Notes: generated by a model from the sequence alone, not told the origin. Positions 10,759 to 23,418 are shown, counted from the first letter of the stretch. The stretch is 64,000 nucleotides of DNA from Dichomitus squalens LYAD-421 SS1 (GCF_000275845.1 NW_006766884.1:1171720-1235719), one strand, 5' to 3'. Translations and numbers: made by a program.

Positions 10759-12953
10759 TCAAGCCGTGCCGAGGTTGGGCGAAACTTGGAAATCTGCCCC
10801 CGTCTTAGCCTTCACCTCGTCCAGTGTCACCCCCTCCTGCAGCTCCGATAGAATCAATGTGCCCGCCTTCCGGTCGACGTCGAATACCGCAAGCTCCGTG
10901 ATGATCTGGCTGACAGTGCGTGCACCCGTGAGCGGGAGCGAACACTCGTTCAATATCTTCGGGCTGCCATCCTTCGCGCAATGCTCCATGACCACGATGA
11001 CCCTAGTCTTGTCCGGGTTCGACACGAGGTCCATCGCACCACCGATACCCTTCACAAGCTTGCCCGGGATCATGAAGTTTGCAATGTCACCCTTCGCCGA
11101 CACTTGCATCGCCTGTGAGTGTCATACCGCTGAATCAGTCTGCCATCTTCAGGTGAAGGAAGATGACGGGACGTACGCCAAGAATAGCGACGTCTATGTG
11201 CCCACCACGGATCATCGCAAACGACTCATACGAATCTGGAGATCGACGTCGTTAGATCGCGCTGCCGCCGGCCAACTCGGGAATTGATTCCTACCAAACA
11301 CCGCCGAACCAGGAAGGAGGGTCACAGTCTCCTTTCCGGCATTGATGATGTCCCTAAATGACGCAAGTCAGTGGGCATGATGTCTAGCAAGGTCAAAGGC
11401 TGACACTCACGCGTCGACTTGGTCTTTGGTGGGGTACGGACCCATACCGAGGACACCATTCTCGCTCTGCAACCAGACCTTGACACCTGGCGGGAGGAAC
11501 TGCAGCTCACGAGTTAGTATTAGGCGTCGCCAAGGCCAACGGTTGTGCCAACCTCGGGGACCAGTGTGGGCATCCCAATACCGAGATTAACGTAGAAGCC
11601 GTCCTTGAGCTCCTTCGCTGCACGTTTTGCAATCTTGTTCCTCACCGCGAGCGCCGCCTGCTTAGCAGGGTCCGACGACGTCTCCTCTGCGGGAGAGGAG
11701 TCACGCGCCAAGGTCAGGATTTCGATTTGTTTGGGCGCCGTCGCCTTCACAATGCGATCGACATATATACCCGGCAAGTGAATGGCGTTCGGCGAAAGCG
11801 AGCCAACAGGGACGATCTCCTCCGCCTGCATATAGGTCAGAACGCTTCGACCGAGGAAACCGCATGCTTCGGGATACGCACCTCCACGATGGTCAGCTTC
11901 GCGTTCTTCGCCATGGTGGTGGAGAAGTTGTTCGCAGTATATCTGAACACACAATTCCCGACCTCGTCGACCTTCCACGCCCGCACGAGGGCGACATCGC
12001 CGGCGATAGCAGGCTCGAGGATGAAACGACGGCCGTTGAACTCTCGCGCCTCCTTCTTGTTACCCGGGATGGCGACACCGGCCTTGTGCCCGCCCTCCTT
12101 CAGACGGAGGGGAATGGAGCCCTCCTCGACTGCCGTTGAGGCACCTGTGGGCGTCCATATCGCTGGGAAGCCCGATGCGTGCGCGTGCAGCCTCCCCACC
12201 AGCGTCCCTTGGGGGATGAGTTCGAGCGAGATTTTGCCGTCAAGGTAGAGGCCCTCGAAGTGCTTGTTCCTGCACAGTAGCGTAGCACATGATGAGTAGA
12301 GTATGGGTAGCATATAAACCCCTCGTACCCCCCAATGTACGACGCCATGACCTTGCCAATCTGACCGGTATACAGCAGCTTGCCTGTGCGCGCCCTCAGG
12401 ACGCGTTCATCTGAGCTGACGTACGATGATACGCACCGAGCCCCTTCTCTCCAGACCCCACATTGTTCGAGACGACGGTCAGGTCCTTGATCGTGTCCTT
12501 CTTCTTGGAAAGTGCTTCGATCAAAGTGTCTTCAAACCCCGGCCCCACAGTTAGGCTCGCCCTCGCAACGTCCGAGATGCGAGCTACGCACCAGGAGTAC
12601 CACATAGTCCAAAGCCTATGCCCCCAAAGAAACTGGAATCAACAACAATCCGCGCATGCACGCATGTCCTAATGCTGCGACATACCTCCACTTAGAACGA
12701 TATCCCCCGACTTGACGTCCCCGACCGCCGCGTCCACCGAATCCCATACCTTCTTCTTCTTCGGAACTACCTCCTCCGGGGCTGCGGTGCTGTATGCACT
12801 ACGATCAACCCCGCATGACTGCGCTAGCGGGGCTTGCCAGTGCCCATGGGGTAGACTTGCCCTCAGGAGCGTTCCGGTGGCTTTCCGTGCCGGGTATCCT
12901 CGCAACACGGTCCTGGACGGGATCGAGCAGATTGTCCGCCGTACGGTATGCAT
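10759..12953 (-). CDS. Succinyl-CoA:3-ketoacid CoA-transferase, copy 2 (mitochondrial)
   Basis: Tandem paralogue of the gene at 7948-10121 with the same predicted reaction. It starts at 12953 with a different, longer basic leader ([20 protein letters not shown]...) before the shared [25 protein letters not shown] block. Later motifs are [64 protein letters not shown], the catalytic [18 protein letters not shown] (about 11455-11405), and [15 protein letters not shown] near the end. About ten short exons, most at the same places as in copy 1. The C-terminus VSPNLGTA differs from copy 1. Both copies keep the catalytic Glu and the domain order and look functional, so this is a duplication of full genes and not a pseudogene pair. 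Confidence 0.92.
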
Positions 12954-13517
12954 GTTCCTATATCTGTCACGGTATAGTTTACGCTGTATCGGTGCTGGGT
13001 GTACCCTCCCGAAGTCGTGGTCGCCGTCGGGGGTTGTGGTGGACGCTGGTCACAAGCTCGAGCGGGTGTTCCTGTGCAAGTCCGACAGCCTAACGCGTGG
13101 GTAGCTGGCGGGACTTCACGCGGACAGGAAGAGGAAGGAGTGGGCAGGCTTTCGGCCGTAATGCCGCGCTATATGTATAGCTCGCTGAGCATCTTCGTGC
13201 AGCAGTCGTGGTCCGAAAGGGCATGTGAGCTGCATCGGCCGGCGCATGTGAGAGCGCGAGTTACAAGAATGGCCTATGAATCAATATCATTGCCGCTAAT
13301 CCCGGCTCCCGCGTCTCCGCGTAACGCCGTTGCCCGCGAAGGAAGCAACGGACGGAATGCTCAATGCGGGGAACGCTTCAGACGCATACATAGAGCATAC
13401 CCTGGTGTAAACCAGTCACCCTGTTCACCTAAACAGCTGTTTATAGCGGTCGGGATACTCTACATTGCGTATACACTCCAGCATCGTCCACTATCCTATC
13501 ACCACTATCCCGATGGA
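12954..13517. other. Intergenic: CoA-transferase copy 2 promoter and twinfilin 3' flank
   Basis: About 560 bases. The plus-strand open frame 12999-13622 overlaps the end of twinfilin and shows no domain. Nothing else recognised. Confidence 0.45.
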
Positions 13518-14871
13518 TTACCGTGGCTTCCTGCCCGGACCCTTCGGACGTGCGAATGGTTTCCTATCGCCACCTTCAGCAGGACCACTTGCTGCGCTCG
13601 TCGGTACGTCGGCTCCGGCTAAGCCCAGCTCGGAGACAAGGTATTTCTCATCCAGCTCTGAAGGATCCGAGGTCTCGACCTTGCGCGAAGACAAAGTGGA
13701 GGTACTACCGGTTGAGGAAAGGAACTCTTTCACTTCCTTCACGACGAACAGAACGGCGCTCGAATATAGCATGCGGTGCCTCACGGGAGAGGCAGAGGGG
13801 CAAGAGTAGATGGGGACTGTGCAAGAAACGAAGTAAGTCTTTGTATGCCGTGAACCCTCAAAGTCTACTTACCGACTTCTCGACGCGGGGGAGAAGTGAT
13901 GCTCTGCGGCCAAGCAAAGAAGGCATACGCTGACATGCATGGTAGTAAGGTCGCGCCTGATGGCTTGTATAATATATGAACGTACATGGCGAGTCCAGAG
14001 GGAGGGAGCTTCCCAGCTGCGAAACATCAACTTGGTTGGTAGACGTTAGTAGTAGCGTCTCCGTCGTAGGATCAATTGACTACCGATCTGCAGTAAGCAC
14101 GATATGACGAATCTTTAGGTCTCAGCGCAATCACCAGTATCACAAGCCGACTATCATCCGCGGTAACAAGGTCTTTGATAGCTTCTTCCGCCTCAGGAGA
14201 CCATTTCAAGAAGACACCTTGTCCGACATGATTCTGTCTTGCCCGGCTGCCTTCGTAACTCCGTCCGCCTGCTTCGCGTTCTGCGGCCTTGACGGCTTCC
14301 ATCTCTTTTTCTCTTGCGCTCAGCGGCTTGGGGGCAGCCAAATGACGCTTATGCTTCGCGTACGCTTCCGCATTGACATCTTCCTTCGCAGTAGCGAAGA
14401 TGCTGTCGGTGAAGTGCGTTGATCCAAGGCTCTTAGTCAGGGTATTGCGCGTAGCCGCATACAGCATCTTAGGCAATCCGTATTCGTCACTGCAGTACAT
14501 ATGCATGGGAGGCTTGCGTACCTTGTCCCTGACCTTTGCCGAGTCGGGCACATAGTACACAGCCAGCCATTCCGTAGGAGGGTCGTCCAGCCGGACCAGG
14601 ACATACGCAGGCACGCTCTCTTCTAAAATATCACCAAGCTTGTCGAGATCCTGCTCTAGGGTGCCCGATGGTGGGTGAGTGCCATCTGGAACGAGAGATT
14701 CTGGCAGGGCGCGAAGTCATCATGAGCGGCCAGACAGAGTGTAGAGAAGTGACACTGGCGGAGACCATTCTGAATGGAGATCTTGAGGAATCGTACGTTC
14801 CCGGAATCCACAGCATCGGAAAATGCAGAAGTTAGCTCTGGAGAGACAGCAATCCCCGTCGGCGCCGACAT
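13518..14871 (-). CDS. TWF1: Twinfilin, actin-monomer binding protein with two ADF-H domains
   Basis: Cytoplasmic actin regulator that sequesters ADP-actin monomers and caps barbed ends. It starts at 14871 (MSAPTGIAVSPELTSAFSDA). The first ADF-H domain follows over about 14860-14370 (PAYVLVRLDDPPTEWLAVYY, MLYAATRNTLTKSLGS). A linker rich in KPLSAREKEMEAVKAAERE leads to the second ADF-H domain (LKWSPEAEEAIKDL). The C-terminal part of the second domain is spread over several tiny exons: TCAATTGATCCT... encodes IDPTTETLLLTSTNQVDVSQ (about 14080-14025), AYAFFAWPQS lies near 13930-13875, and IYSCPSASPVRHRMLYSS starts near 13811. The tail KPFARPKGPGRKPR ends at 13518, a twinfilin hallmark. A gene model stopping at the in-frame stop at 14072 would lose half of the second domain. 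Confidence 0.9.
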
Positions 14872-15231
14872 GGTCGTTGTAGAGCAGATGCAGCAGAGGT
14901 TGCCGCGGAACTGAGGCCGCAGGGAGGTGAACGGGCGGCTAGATGAAGACCGGCGCGGATGTCCGGGGTAAGACACGCCTCTCAAGCGCCCATCGGTGAC
15001 CGCACACTTCGGAATCGGACTACCTGTGTAGCACTTGCACCCAGCCTCGACGTACACACTCTTGCGGTGGCATCCGTCTTCTCCAGCTTCGTCGGTGAGC
15101 CTCTCCGCAGGTCCTCAGATCCTTGCGTGACGACGACCGACAGCAGGCGGCTCTTTCGGCGCTGGTTCACCGCTCCACGCAGCTAGCGTATTTGGCCGTG
15201 GCACTCACTCTCAACTCTCTTCTGCCACACC
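14872..15231. promoter_or_regulatory. Shared divergent promoter region, twinfilin / PEP7
   Basis: 360 bases separate the two start codons, which face away from each other. I could not identify individual regulatory motifs with confidence. Confidence 0.4.
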
Positions 15232-18028
15232 ATGGAGAACCCGCCCTATGTTCCGTATCAGGCTTACAAGGTACATACCATGCTCTCATACTCTTGAGTC
15301 GTCTCACTATGTGCGGTAGTCCAAGCGGCACAATCGTGTCCAATCCCACCCGCAAGCAACCTCGAACGGCGCTCCTCCACCCTTGCAAGCTCGCCCGAAT
15401 CCTACTGTCATCAATGGCTTTGCCCAAAGCGAGCCCATAGTACCTCATGCGTCTAACGGTGTCGCCGATGCGGAAAAGCGCTCCATTGCCACACTCAATG
15501 GGCGCAGTACTCTGCAACGACCTGTCTCAATGATAGATACCCTTACTCACCTACGTCAAGAGTTTACTTCTCCGCCCTTGTCTGATGCGAATGTCGAGAA
15601 AGTATCAATTGCGCTGCCTGCGGAGAGGACCATTGAGAAACCGGCTGAGAAGCCTCTTCCGCCTCCTCTGGTGGTGCCATCCCCAACGGCCGTTACTCCA
15701 AGTCTTGTGAGGTCGCCCATCTCTTCTCCCAAGACTTCCCAGCCAGCTTCGCCCCCTCCAGCTCCTGTGCCGCTATCGCCTCAACCTAGTTCTCCATTAC
15801 CGCTCTCTCAGACTAGCTCCCCCAAAGTACTTGGGAAGGCTGTCGCACAATCGTCCCCCGCCGCTGGCCCTTCGACCCTTTCGCCGGTGGCCTCGGACAG
15901 GCCCGTGGCATCCCCCAGGAAGTCATCGACGTTCCGACATGTACCCTTGCGTCCGCCTGCGGCGTCTAGGCCGACCTTGCAATCATCTCCGCTCAGCCGT
16001 CCAACTAGCATGATCGTCCAGAACACTTCCTCAATGCTTGGCTCACCCCGATCTTCGCCATGGAACCTCAACCAGCCTACCAGTGCCGTGTCCTCGGCCG
16101 TCTCGAGCCCTGTCATGCCTGCGCAAGACCGCACGCTGCCCCCTATACCGGCTTTCGAACTCCAGCCACGGCCATCCCAATCCCTCTCCGCCGCCGCCGC
16201 CGCCTCCTCCAGTCCCACGCCCATAGCGCCGATACATGCCCCCGTTGCCGTGCCAAAGCGCTCATCAGTACTGATGACATCCCCGGCACCAGATGTAGCA
16301 CCGCCTACGCATCCTGTATCTTCATCTACGCCTCCTACAATGACGCCATCGACATCGACTTCTTCTGCTGTTCCATCTACTGCGCGGACGCCTGCTCGGT
16401 CACCAGCGCCCTACCGACCTGGTTTCCAACCGAAGGGTGTGTACCGGCCCCGGACAGATGAGTTCATCGACGCGCGGAACCGGAGTCGGGATGCTGGACG
16501 GATAGAGCGGACACGACTGGAGCGCCGTCTGGAGAAGCTCATCAACTTGCATTTCCCTCCTCCTGGACAGAGCAAGTCGGAGGCTGCAGAGCCTCGGCCG
16601 AAGCACGAGAACAGACGTGCTTCTTCGTTCTGGGATCTGGATCTGTCGGAGTTGAGGAGCAAGAGCGCGGGCGATCTGTGGCGGGAGGTTGTGCAATCGC
16701 AGGCTTCACAAAATGGCAAGAACGATGTCCGAGGTGAGTTGATTGGCTCAGTGCGCCTCGCAAAGTTGACCTGTCTTGTAGTCGCTGAGCAGAAGATCAC
16801 ACCTTGGGAGGACGATGCTTCCGTGTCGCAATGTCCTATATGCTCGTAAGTGTTTCCAGTGATATCACCCACATCCCGGAAACCTAATTCTTTGTGAAGA
16901 GCATCATTTCATCCCCTTACCAATCGGAAACACCATTGTCGACTATGTGGACGTATCGTCTGCTCATTGCCAGTGAAGTATCCCCAACGACCTCAGACAT
17001 GTTCTCTCTTGTTTGTTGTGGACCAGAACACAGGTCGAATAGAGGAAGTCGGGGAGGGCGTTGATTACGGTGTGCGGAGACGCAGTACTGCGGCACCTGG
17101 CAAGCCGCAGAGACGAAACAATATGCTCAGCGATGAGGAGAAGTTCCTGAAGGGCGTGCGGGTATGTCGTGATTGTCGACCCGTGCTCCTGTAAGCCCTC
17201 CGTCACGTTCATTTGCATGTCATGCATCTGATATGACTCTTCAGACGACAGCAGTACCGACATGAAATGGGCGTCGTGCCTCTCTTCACGCGACTGTACA
17301 ATGTACGTTTCCCGATGCAGTCTGAGATGCATAACCCAATGCTGGCTATCTAGGCTCTCATCTCGCTTGAGAAAGAAATCGAGGACGAGTTGCCGGTATT
17401 CCAGGAGCTTGTCGTGAACCTTGCGTATGTTGTTTCACGCCAATGTGCTCGATTGGTCACTCACAATAACGAGCAGCAGGCAGGAACGTCCGACACCAGA
17501 AGCTACAGCTGTACGAAAGCGGCTGCTAGAGGCGTTCGGGCAGTTTGATGCCCTAGCTAAGCGTATACGACAGCTGCCCTGCGCACCAGGCAGTTCACAG
17601 GATCGTATACAGGGAGCCATTGCTTCTCGCGCGAACCACTTTCTACAGAAGAACATGTTGCCGCTCCAGGTAAGCCGCACATGGTTCATGCTCCTTCATA
17701 GCCCCACTCAGCGTATTGGTCATCTCAACGACAGTCACTGCCAAAGCCCAACGGCAAGAAAGCAGGTTCTCCCTCTTCCCATAGCCCGAACCCCCCAGAA
17801 GACCAGATCATCGACCCCGACTCGGAGGTCGCACGTGTCCTCCAGCCGTTACTGGAGCAGGAGGCGTTGCTCGAAACGTTCGTCGAAGAGGCCAAGGCAC
17901 ACCGGAAGTTCGAGGACGTCAAGACGCTTAAGAGCAACTTGCGCGAGATACGCGCGGAGATCGAGCGCATTCTTGTCAACGCGGAGGAGCAGGCCCCAGC
18001 GACGAGAAGGACGTCGGCAAGGACATGA
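15232..18028 (+). CDS. PEP7: Pep7/Vac1-like FYVE protein of endosome fusion (rabenosyn type)
   Basis: Endosomal tether that binds phosphatidylinositol-3-phosphate through a FYVE finger and connects Rab5-type GTPase to Sec1-family proteins and syntaxin on the vacuolar pathway. Exon 1 is 15232-15270 (MENPPYVPYQAYK); exon 2 begins at 15320. A long Ser/Pro/Thr-rich disordered region runs to about 16420, followed by a basic helix (RTRLERRLEKLINLHFPPPG). The FYVE domain spans about 16835-17195 and is split by introns: CPIC, then RKHHCRLCGRIVC, then VCRDCRP. The Rab-binding helical C-terminus follows: LFTRLYNALISLEKEIEDELP, FGQFDALAKRIRQLP, and VARVLQPLLEQEALLETFVEEAK. The stop is TGA at 18026-18028. 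The long loop inside the FYVE finger (about 60 residues before VCRDC) is typical of fungal Pep7. Divergent from twinfilin. Confidence 0.88.
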
Positions 18029-19072
18029 GGCTGCATGCGAGCGTAGATCATACCGCTTGATATCTTGCTCTAGAGGCCTTGTCTTTTGTGCTTGCTGCTT
18101 CGATCGTGATAGTGCTACAATGTCAGCAGATCTAGTCGCTGGTGCTTCACGGGTGGCCTGTCCAGGTAGACTCTTCTTGCCGTTCTAGGTCGCAATATTG
18201 TCGCCTTCGGTCCGTTTAATCCTCCTCTGAGGGAAGGCCAGACGACTACATGTTACTGAGAGCAGCAGCCACCATGGCATTTTGGCACATGACGTGCAAA
18301 CAAAAACATCAGTCAATGCGGAACCGTACGGGCCTTAACGGGTCGCGAAGACGCGTACATCTGACGGCAGACAGGATCGAGGCGGCAATGCGGTGTATGG
18401 GAGGGAAGACATGGGATGATAAGGTGCTAAACTACTAGTACGGGAGCATTAAGACATGATGACACGTGCACAACATGAGTGAGACTATGAACGGGAGATG
18501 GATAGAGGGGAACGATGCTAGCCGTGACAATGCAAAGGGATAACTGTATGGATGACGAGAGAAAGTACGGAAACGTAGCGGTGACTATGGAGGGAGAACA
18601 CCGAGGCCTCGATGACGAAGACGTAACGCATTAGCGGAGATAAGTTATGTCGACCGAGCGACTGAAAGGGTTCAGGATCTGATGAGTCGAATGTTGATGC
18701 TGTAAATGATGCTTGATGTATGTAAGCGTATACTGCATCCTCTGAACGTGCCCGCATGCCTGCTCGCGCGATGACATATCCCTTATGTCCATGCGCAGCT
18801 CCCACTCCGCAGAATCAGCACCCCGGACACCAGCCAGGGTTAAGTGACGCCCATTCTGAGCATGTCCACCAGCGCACGCGGCGTCAGACTTGACCAACCT
18901 TGAGGGGACCGCTCGAAGCACCACCGGAGCAACGCTGAGACGAGTGACAGAGGGCCGTCCCGTCCACGTCGTAGCGCCTCCACATACGTATATAGTCTCC
19001 TCTCCGAGACAGCAACGAGCAATCCGGACAGGAGACGGCTTGAGAGCGACAGCAGGCAGCTGCAAACCAGCG
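18029..19072. other. Intergenic between convergent PEP7 and SOG2
   Basis: About 1 kb between two converging 3' ends; it should contain both 3' untranslated regions. The SOG2-frame open reading continues through 18840-19072 only in a frame not used by the last coding exon. No gene recognised. Confidence 0.45.
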
Positions 19073-22000
19073 CTACAGCAGCTTCGAGCTCCCGACGGGA
19101 CCAGCCACGCGGTTCCTCGACAAGTTCGACGCCAGTCGCCCGTCCTCGGGCAAGCCAGTCGCCAGCGGCGACAGGCCAGGCGACGGCTGCGCGCCCACGA
19201 TGCTTGCGGCGGCAGTGGCGAACCCGACCATGGGCGAGTACGAGCGCAGGCCGGGCGTCGGCGCGGGCGAGAACGAGGAGATGTGGAGGAGCATGACGAA
19301 CTCCTGCGTCGCGTTCGTCAGCTTCACCATCTTGGTCCGTAGCGTCGATGATAATTGTGTCGGGTTCTGTGCGTGCTTGGTGTGCCCATTTAGGTGGGAG
19401 GCAGCGAGGGAGGATGCGGGGGTGGGCGTTGAACTGGGGCCGTTGGCATTCACGGCACCGCGCGTCTTCAGGGAGTGCGACAGTTGGATAACGGTCTGGC
19501 AGAGGTGACAGGGGGCGGCGGTTAGTATCCACTTCAACCACTAGCACGCACTCAAACTCGGAACGGGTAGCAACGCCAACGGCGTAGGAGCGCAAACAAA
19601 ACGGCCACACAGAGTGGTACATAAGCCCATGAACACTCCCCACCTCCGGTGTACAAACCGTCCCGGAGAACGGAGAAGAGCTCGAAACTAGGCAAGCAGT
19701 CCCAGAGCGGCAAAAACACTGGCAGCATGGTCCACCACGCAGGAGACACGAGGCCGCGGCTCGCCGCCGACCGCAAGCGGGAAACGCACCACTCACCTTC
19801 ACAAATAAATGCGCGTCGTCGTGCAGCGCCCGCCCGTCCACGGCCTGCGGATGCGGATGCGACGCCCCCTCCTGCTGCACCGCAGCGATGCTCCCCCTCA
19901 GCCGCTCCGTGACGTCCTTCGCCCGCCCCAGCACCTCCCGGAACTCCTCTCTGGCCCTCGCGTTCGCAACCCCGTCCTCCCCCTCCGCGTCCCCCTGCTC
20001 CTCCGCGTCGAGCATCTCGTCCATCATCTCCCAGATCTCCGGGGCGGCCTCCACGGCAGCCCTCATCGCCCCGATGACCTCCTTGTCCACGAGCGTGCTC
20101 GACCCCGACAGCGGCGCCGGGAACGCGGCGCCTCCGAGGGACGGTGACGAGTGCGATGCGGTCAGCAGCGAGCTCTGCGAGCCCTGCCTCGAATGGCTGG
20201 CCCCGACCCCTCCATGCCCGTGCGAGTGCCAATCATGCTGCTGCTGCCCGAGCGGCAGAACAAGCCTCCGCATCGTCCGCACCCCGTGCGTCGGCGTCGA
20301 GTGGCCCCCTACACCGTTCATCAAGCTCGCACTCCCACCCCCGCTACCACCACCACCATAGCCACCGCCGCCCAGGGGGAGGAAGCTAGACGGCATCAAC
20401 GGCGTGGGCGGCGGGTCGACGTACGACGGCAGCATCTTCCCGATCTCGACGTCCTTGGAGCTGAACGAGCCCGCATGCCGCCGGCTGAGGGTGATTTGGC
20501 TCTTGCCCAGGTCCAGGGAGCGCTGCTGCGGCGTGTTCGTCCGCAGGTGCGAGCGCTGTTGCGGGGACGGCGTGTCCGGCGCCTGCTGTTGCTGTTGCTG
20601 TTGTTGTGCGGGCAGGAAGGGGGAGGAGACGTGCGGGGGCGCAGACGCCGGCGGACGCGGCTTGTCCCCACCCGCGCTCGGTGCGCCGCGCACCGTCGGC
20701 GTCTTCGACGCGTACAGCTTCGACGCGGGGGGCGGACGCGCGTCCCACAGGTACGGCCGCACGGCGTCGACGTGCGCCGCGATCGCCGCCCACGCGGCGG
20801 CGATCTCGGACATGGCGCCGTACAGGACGAGCAGCATCTGCCGCGTGTACCGCGCGTCGTCGTGCTTCGCGAGCACCTTCAGCTGCAGCGAGAGCATCGA
20901 GACCGCCTTCCCGAACACCGTCACGTTGTCCCGGCAGCTCTCGATCACCGCGCGGCATATCGACGGGCTGGGCAGCGCGCGCCGGCTGACGGTGTCGAAG
21001 CGGTCCAAGGTGTGGATCAGGTGGGTCATGTACGAGCTCGCGGGCCCGAGGACCTTGAGCAGGACGGCAGATAGCCGCTCGTCGATCGCGTACACCGTAT
21101 AGTGCTGGAGCGTCTGGTATATCTGAGACAGGGCGAACAGAATCCCCCGCACAGCGTCTACAACCGCGAGGAGGGATTCGGGGATGGCTTTGGAAATCGT
21201 GGCGGCGGACAGGGTGGATAGTCGACGGAAGTAGGAGTTACGCTCGCTGTCCATCGAAGGAACGGGCCTCTCAAAGGGCGCCGCTCGATCCATGGAAATG
21301 GGGGACGCCGACACGGGTTCATCGGTGATGGAGTGGTGGGGATGGTGGCTGTGGATGCTGGACGACGGTGAGCATAGCCAGACACCTGTCGCGCACAAGC
21401 AATTACGCACCTGGGGAAATGGTCAGCAGCATGGGTAGCGGCTCGCGGCGCGCCGTTGGCGAAGTGCTGCCGTGCAGGTCTCAGATCAGGTAAGCTCTTC
21501 TTCGACGAAGGAATAGGCTTTAGTGAGACTTTAGCCGTGCCGTTGATACCGTTACCAGTGTGGTGCGCGTGGGAGGGGACCCGAGCATGGCCGACATGGA
21601 AACCGTTCGCCAAGACAGAGTCGTCGGTGGGAGAAATAGCGCTTTCTGGGGAACGAGGAGACGGCGTAGCGCTCTTCGCTATACGAGAAGAGAAGAACGG
21701 ATCCAAGTGCAGACGAGGGCCGTCATCCATCGTCGGCTTTCGAGAAGGTCCGGGAGAGTGGTCAAGCTGGAAGTAGGACGATGCATCCGACTCAAGGGAG
21801 AACGAACGCGCATGATACAGAGATTCGGCGTGTACGGAGGGTGTCCGGTCACTACGAGGAGCGTCCAGGCTACGAGACATCATGAAACTTGAGCAGACCC
21901 AACAGAATCTCAAGACTTACAAACTCGAGTCGTTCCCAGAATCACTCGTGATGGAGTCGTCACTCTGTTTCCGCTCACCCGACGTACCAGCATTGTCCTC

Positions 22001-23070
22001 CAGCCATGCCTGCAGATGTCGGATCCACTCCGACATTGACTGAGGATCATTGTTGTTCTTCCCGTGCTCCAGTACCGGTATTGGGGGCCATTCCAGCGGA
22101 TTTTGGTCAACTTTCAACAATGTTAGTTGCTTAAACTTGGCCAAATACGGTGGCAGCCTGTGTAGCTTATTTCGGGTGAGGGAGAAGACCTATACGAATA
22201 TGTTAACGGAAGTCTAAGGTTTGTTCGGAAACATAGGTTGTTGAGCGATTGCCCCGTACTTCGGGACTTCCGTGATTGGTCTAGCGCGCCATTCAGTATC
22301 GCTCAGACCCGGACAGGACCGTTAGCTCCTGGCCGCACGCGACGCCAAGGATCGGCAGTTAAGGGAAACGTCATACACAGCTGAAGGACATGTAGACGCT
22401 CCTTTTCCAAGTCCGGGAGCACAGGCAAGACCTCTGCGAGGGGCTGTACATCTCGCGCGGCGGTGCTGCTTTGTATGAGGAAAAGGCATAGACTCGTACC
22501 CGTAAGTTTACCAAAGAACCCGGTTGGGAAGGTAGGCGCTTGATCTTGTTCCGACTTATGTCTAAAATCTCCAGTGACGGCATGACAGTCAGCTGCATTG
22601 TACGTTGTACTTAGTCGGAGACAATGGGAGCAGCAGCACGGGATGACGCACAACGTCGGGGAAAACGGTGAAGCTATTATTCTTCAGGACGAGATAGCGC
22701 AGGCGGGACAATAGGGAGAATGCCATGGGTAGAGTAGTGAGGCGGTTGTGGGCAAGCGCGATGCTGGAGAAGGCGTGTGAGCCGCGCGGACGGGTGGGGT
22801 GTAGAGCTAGAGAACGCACCGTACTACAGAGCTCTCTGTGCCTGTCTGCTCGTCGTGGCCGACGGTGGCGAGTTCCTCGGCGCCAGACTCGCCAACGTCG
22901 GTGAGGCCCTTGTAGGCGAGGTCAAGGGTTGCGCCTCCATCTGGAGACTTTGCGAGTGCGTCGGTGATATGATCTCTTGTCAAGGAGAGGGAAGGGAGCG
23001 GGGAGAGCGCGGCAGTTCTGGACGTGGTGGAGGACTTGCGTGCGGAATGTTCGCCATCAGAACCAGACAT
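19073..23070 (-). CDS. SOG2: Sog2-like leucine-rich repeat protein of the RAM/Cbk1 signalling network
   Basis: Component of the RAM pathway, which drives polarised growth and cell separation through the NDR kinase Cbk1. The start at 23070 gives [13 protein letters not shown]. An N-terminal leucine-rich repeat region lies in small exons between 22980 and 22090 ([52 protein letters not shown]). The SOG2 domain starts near 21280 ([12 protein letters not shown]) and includes [19 protein letters not shown] and [20 protein letters not shown] disordered region carries a Gln run (about 20584-20610) and Gly runs. A C-terminal helical block follows after an intron of about 280 nt (acceptor near 19520): [13 protein letters not shown] and [21 protein letters not shown], ending at 19073. 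The order LRR then SOG2 domain is diagnostic. Exons in the 22.1-22.8 kb stretch are only approximately placed. Confidence 0.87.
20584..20610 (-). repeat. CAG/CAA repeat encoding a poly-Gln run in SOG2
   Basis: A run of CAG/CAA codons on the minus strand encodes about eight consecutive Gln in the disordered middle of SOG2. It is likely length-variable among strains. Confidence 0.8.
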
Positions 23071-23418
23071 ACAGAAAGCAGGTGCGCGGAGGAGCCTAGC
23101 GAGAGAAGGGCAAAAAGCAGAGGAGGAAGAGGACGGTCGCTAGGACAATGGAGAGAGAGAGAGAGAGAAGGGGACCTTGGATGAAGGAGGCCGACGCTGG
23201 GAGAGCAGGACGCGGTCCGTGGCCAACGCAGAGGACGCAGACCTGGACTCGGACTCGGGCAGCGCTCAGCGTCTGCTCGATCTTTCAAACCGTAACCGTC
23301 ACGCCCCCGCCCTCCTTGTCACACGTCACACCCGCGTCCTCTTCCAGGCGTCTACCGTCCAGACCGAGAAAGATTGTGCGGCGGCCCAGTCTCACTCTTG
23401 CCTCCGCCTGCGCCGTTC
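23071..23418. promoter_or_regulatory. Divergent promoter region SOG2 / SPB4 with a GA microsatellite
   Basis: 348 bases between two outward-facing start codons. It contains a (GA)9 run at 23151-23168 on the plus strand followed by purine-rich sequence. No other clear motif. Confidence 0.5.

Noticed and set aside
13465..13809. Plus-strand open frame with an ATG at 13513 that looked like a small gene
   Set aside because: The minus strand encodes the twinfilin C-terminus here (IYSCPSASPVRHRMLYSS to KPFARPKGPGRKPR) with matching splice sites.
20151..21102. Open frames of 232-307 codons on the plus strand
   Set aside because: Antisense to the SOG2 domain exon; composition is Arg/Ala-rich from GC-rich codons and there is no recognisable domain. 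SOG2 motifs are on the minus strand.
18840..21410. Reading the SOG2 exon frame straight through to 18840 as one 856-codon protein
   Set aside because: A donor after DDAHLFVK near 19800 and an acceptor before TVIQLSHSL near 19520 switch to the frame ending at 19073, which carries the conserved SOG2 C-terminus. The read-through tail is intron and 3' sequence.
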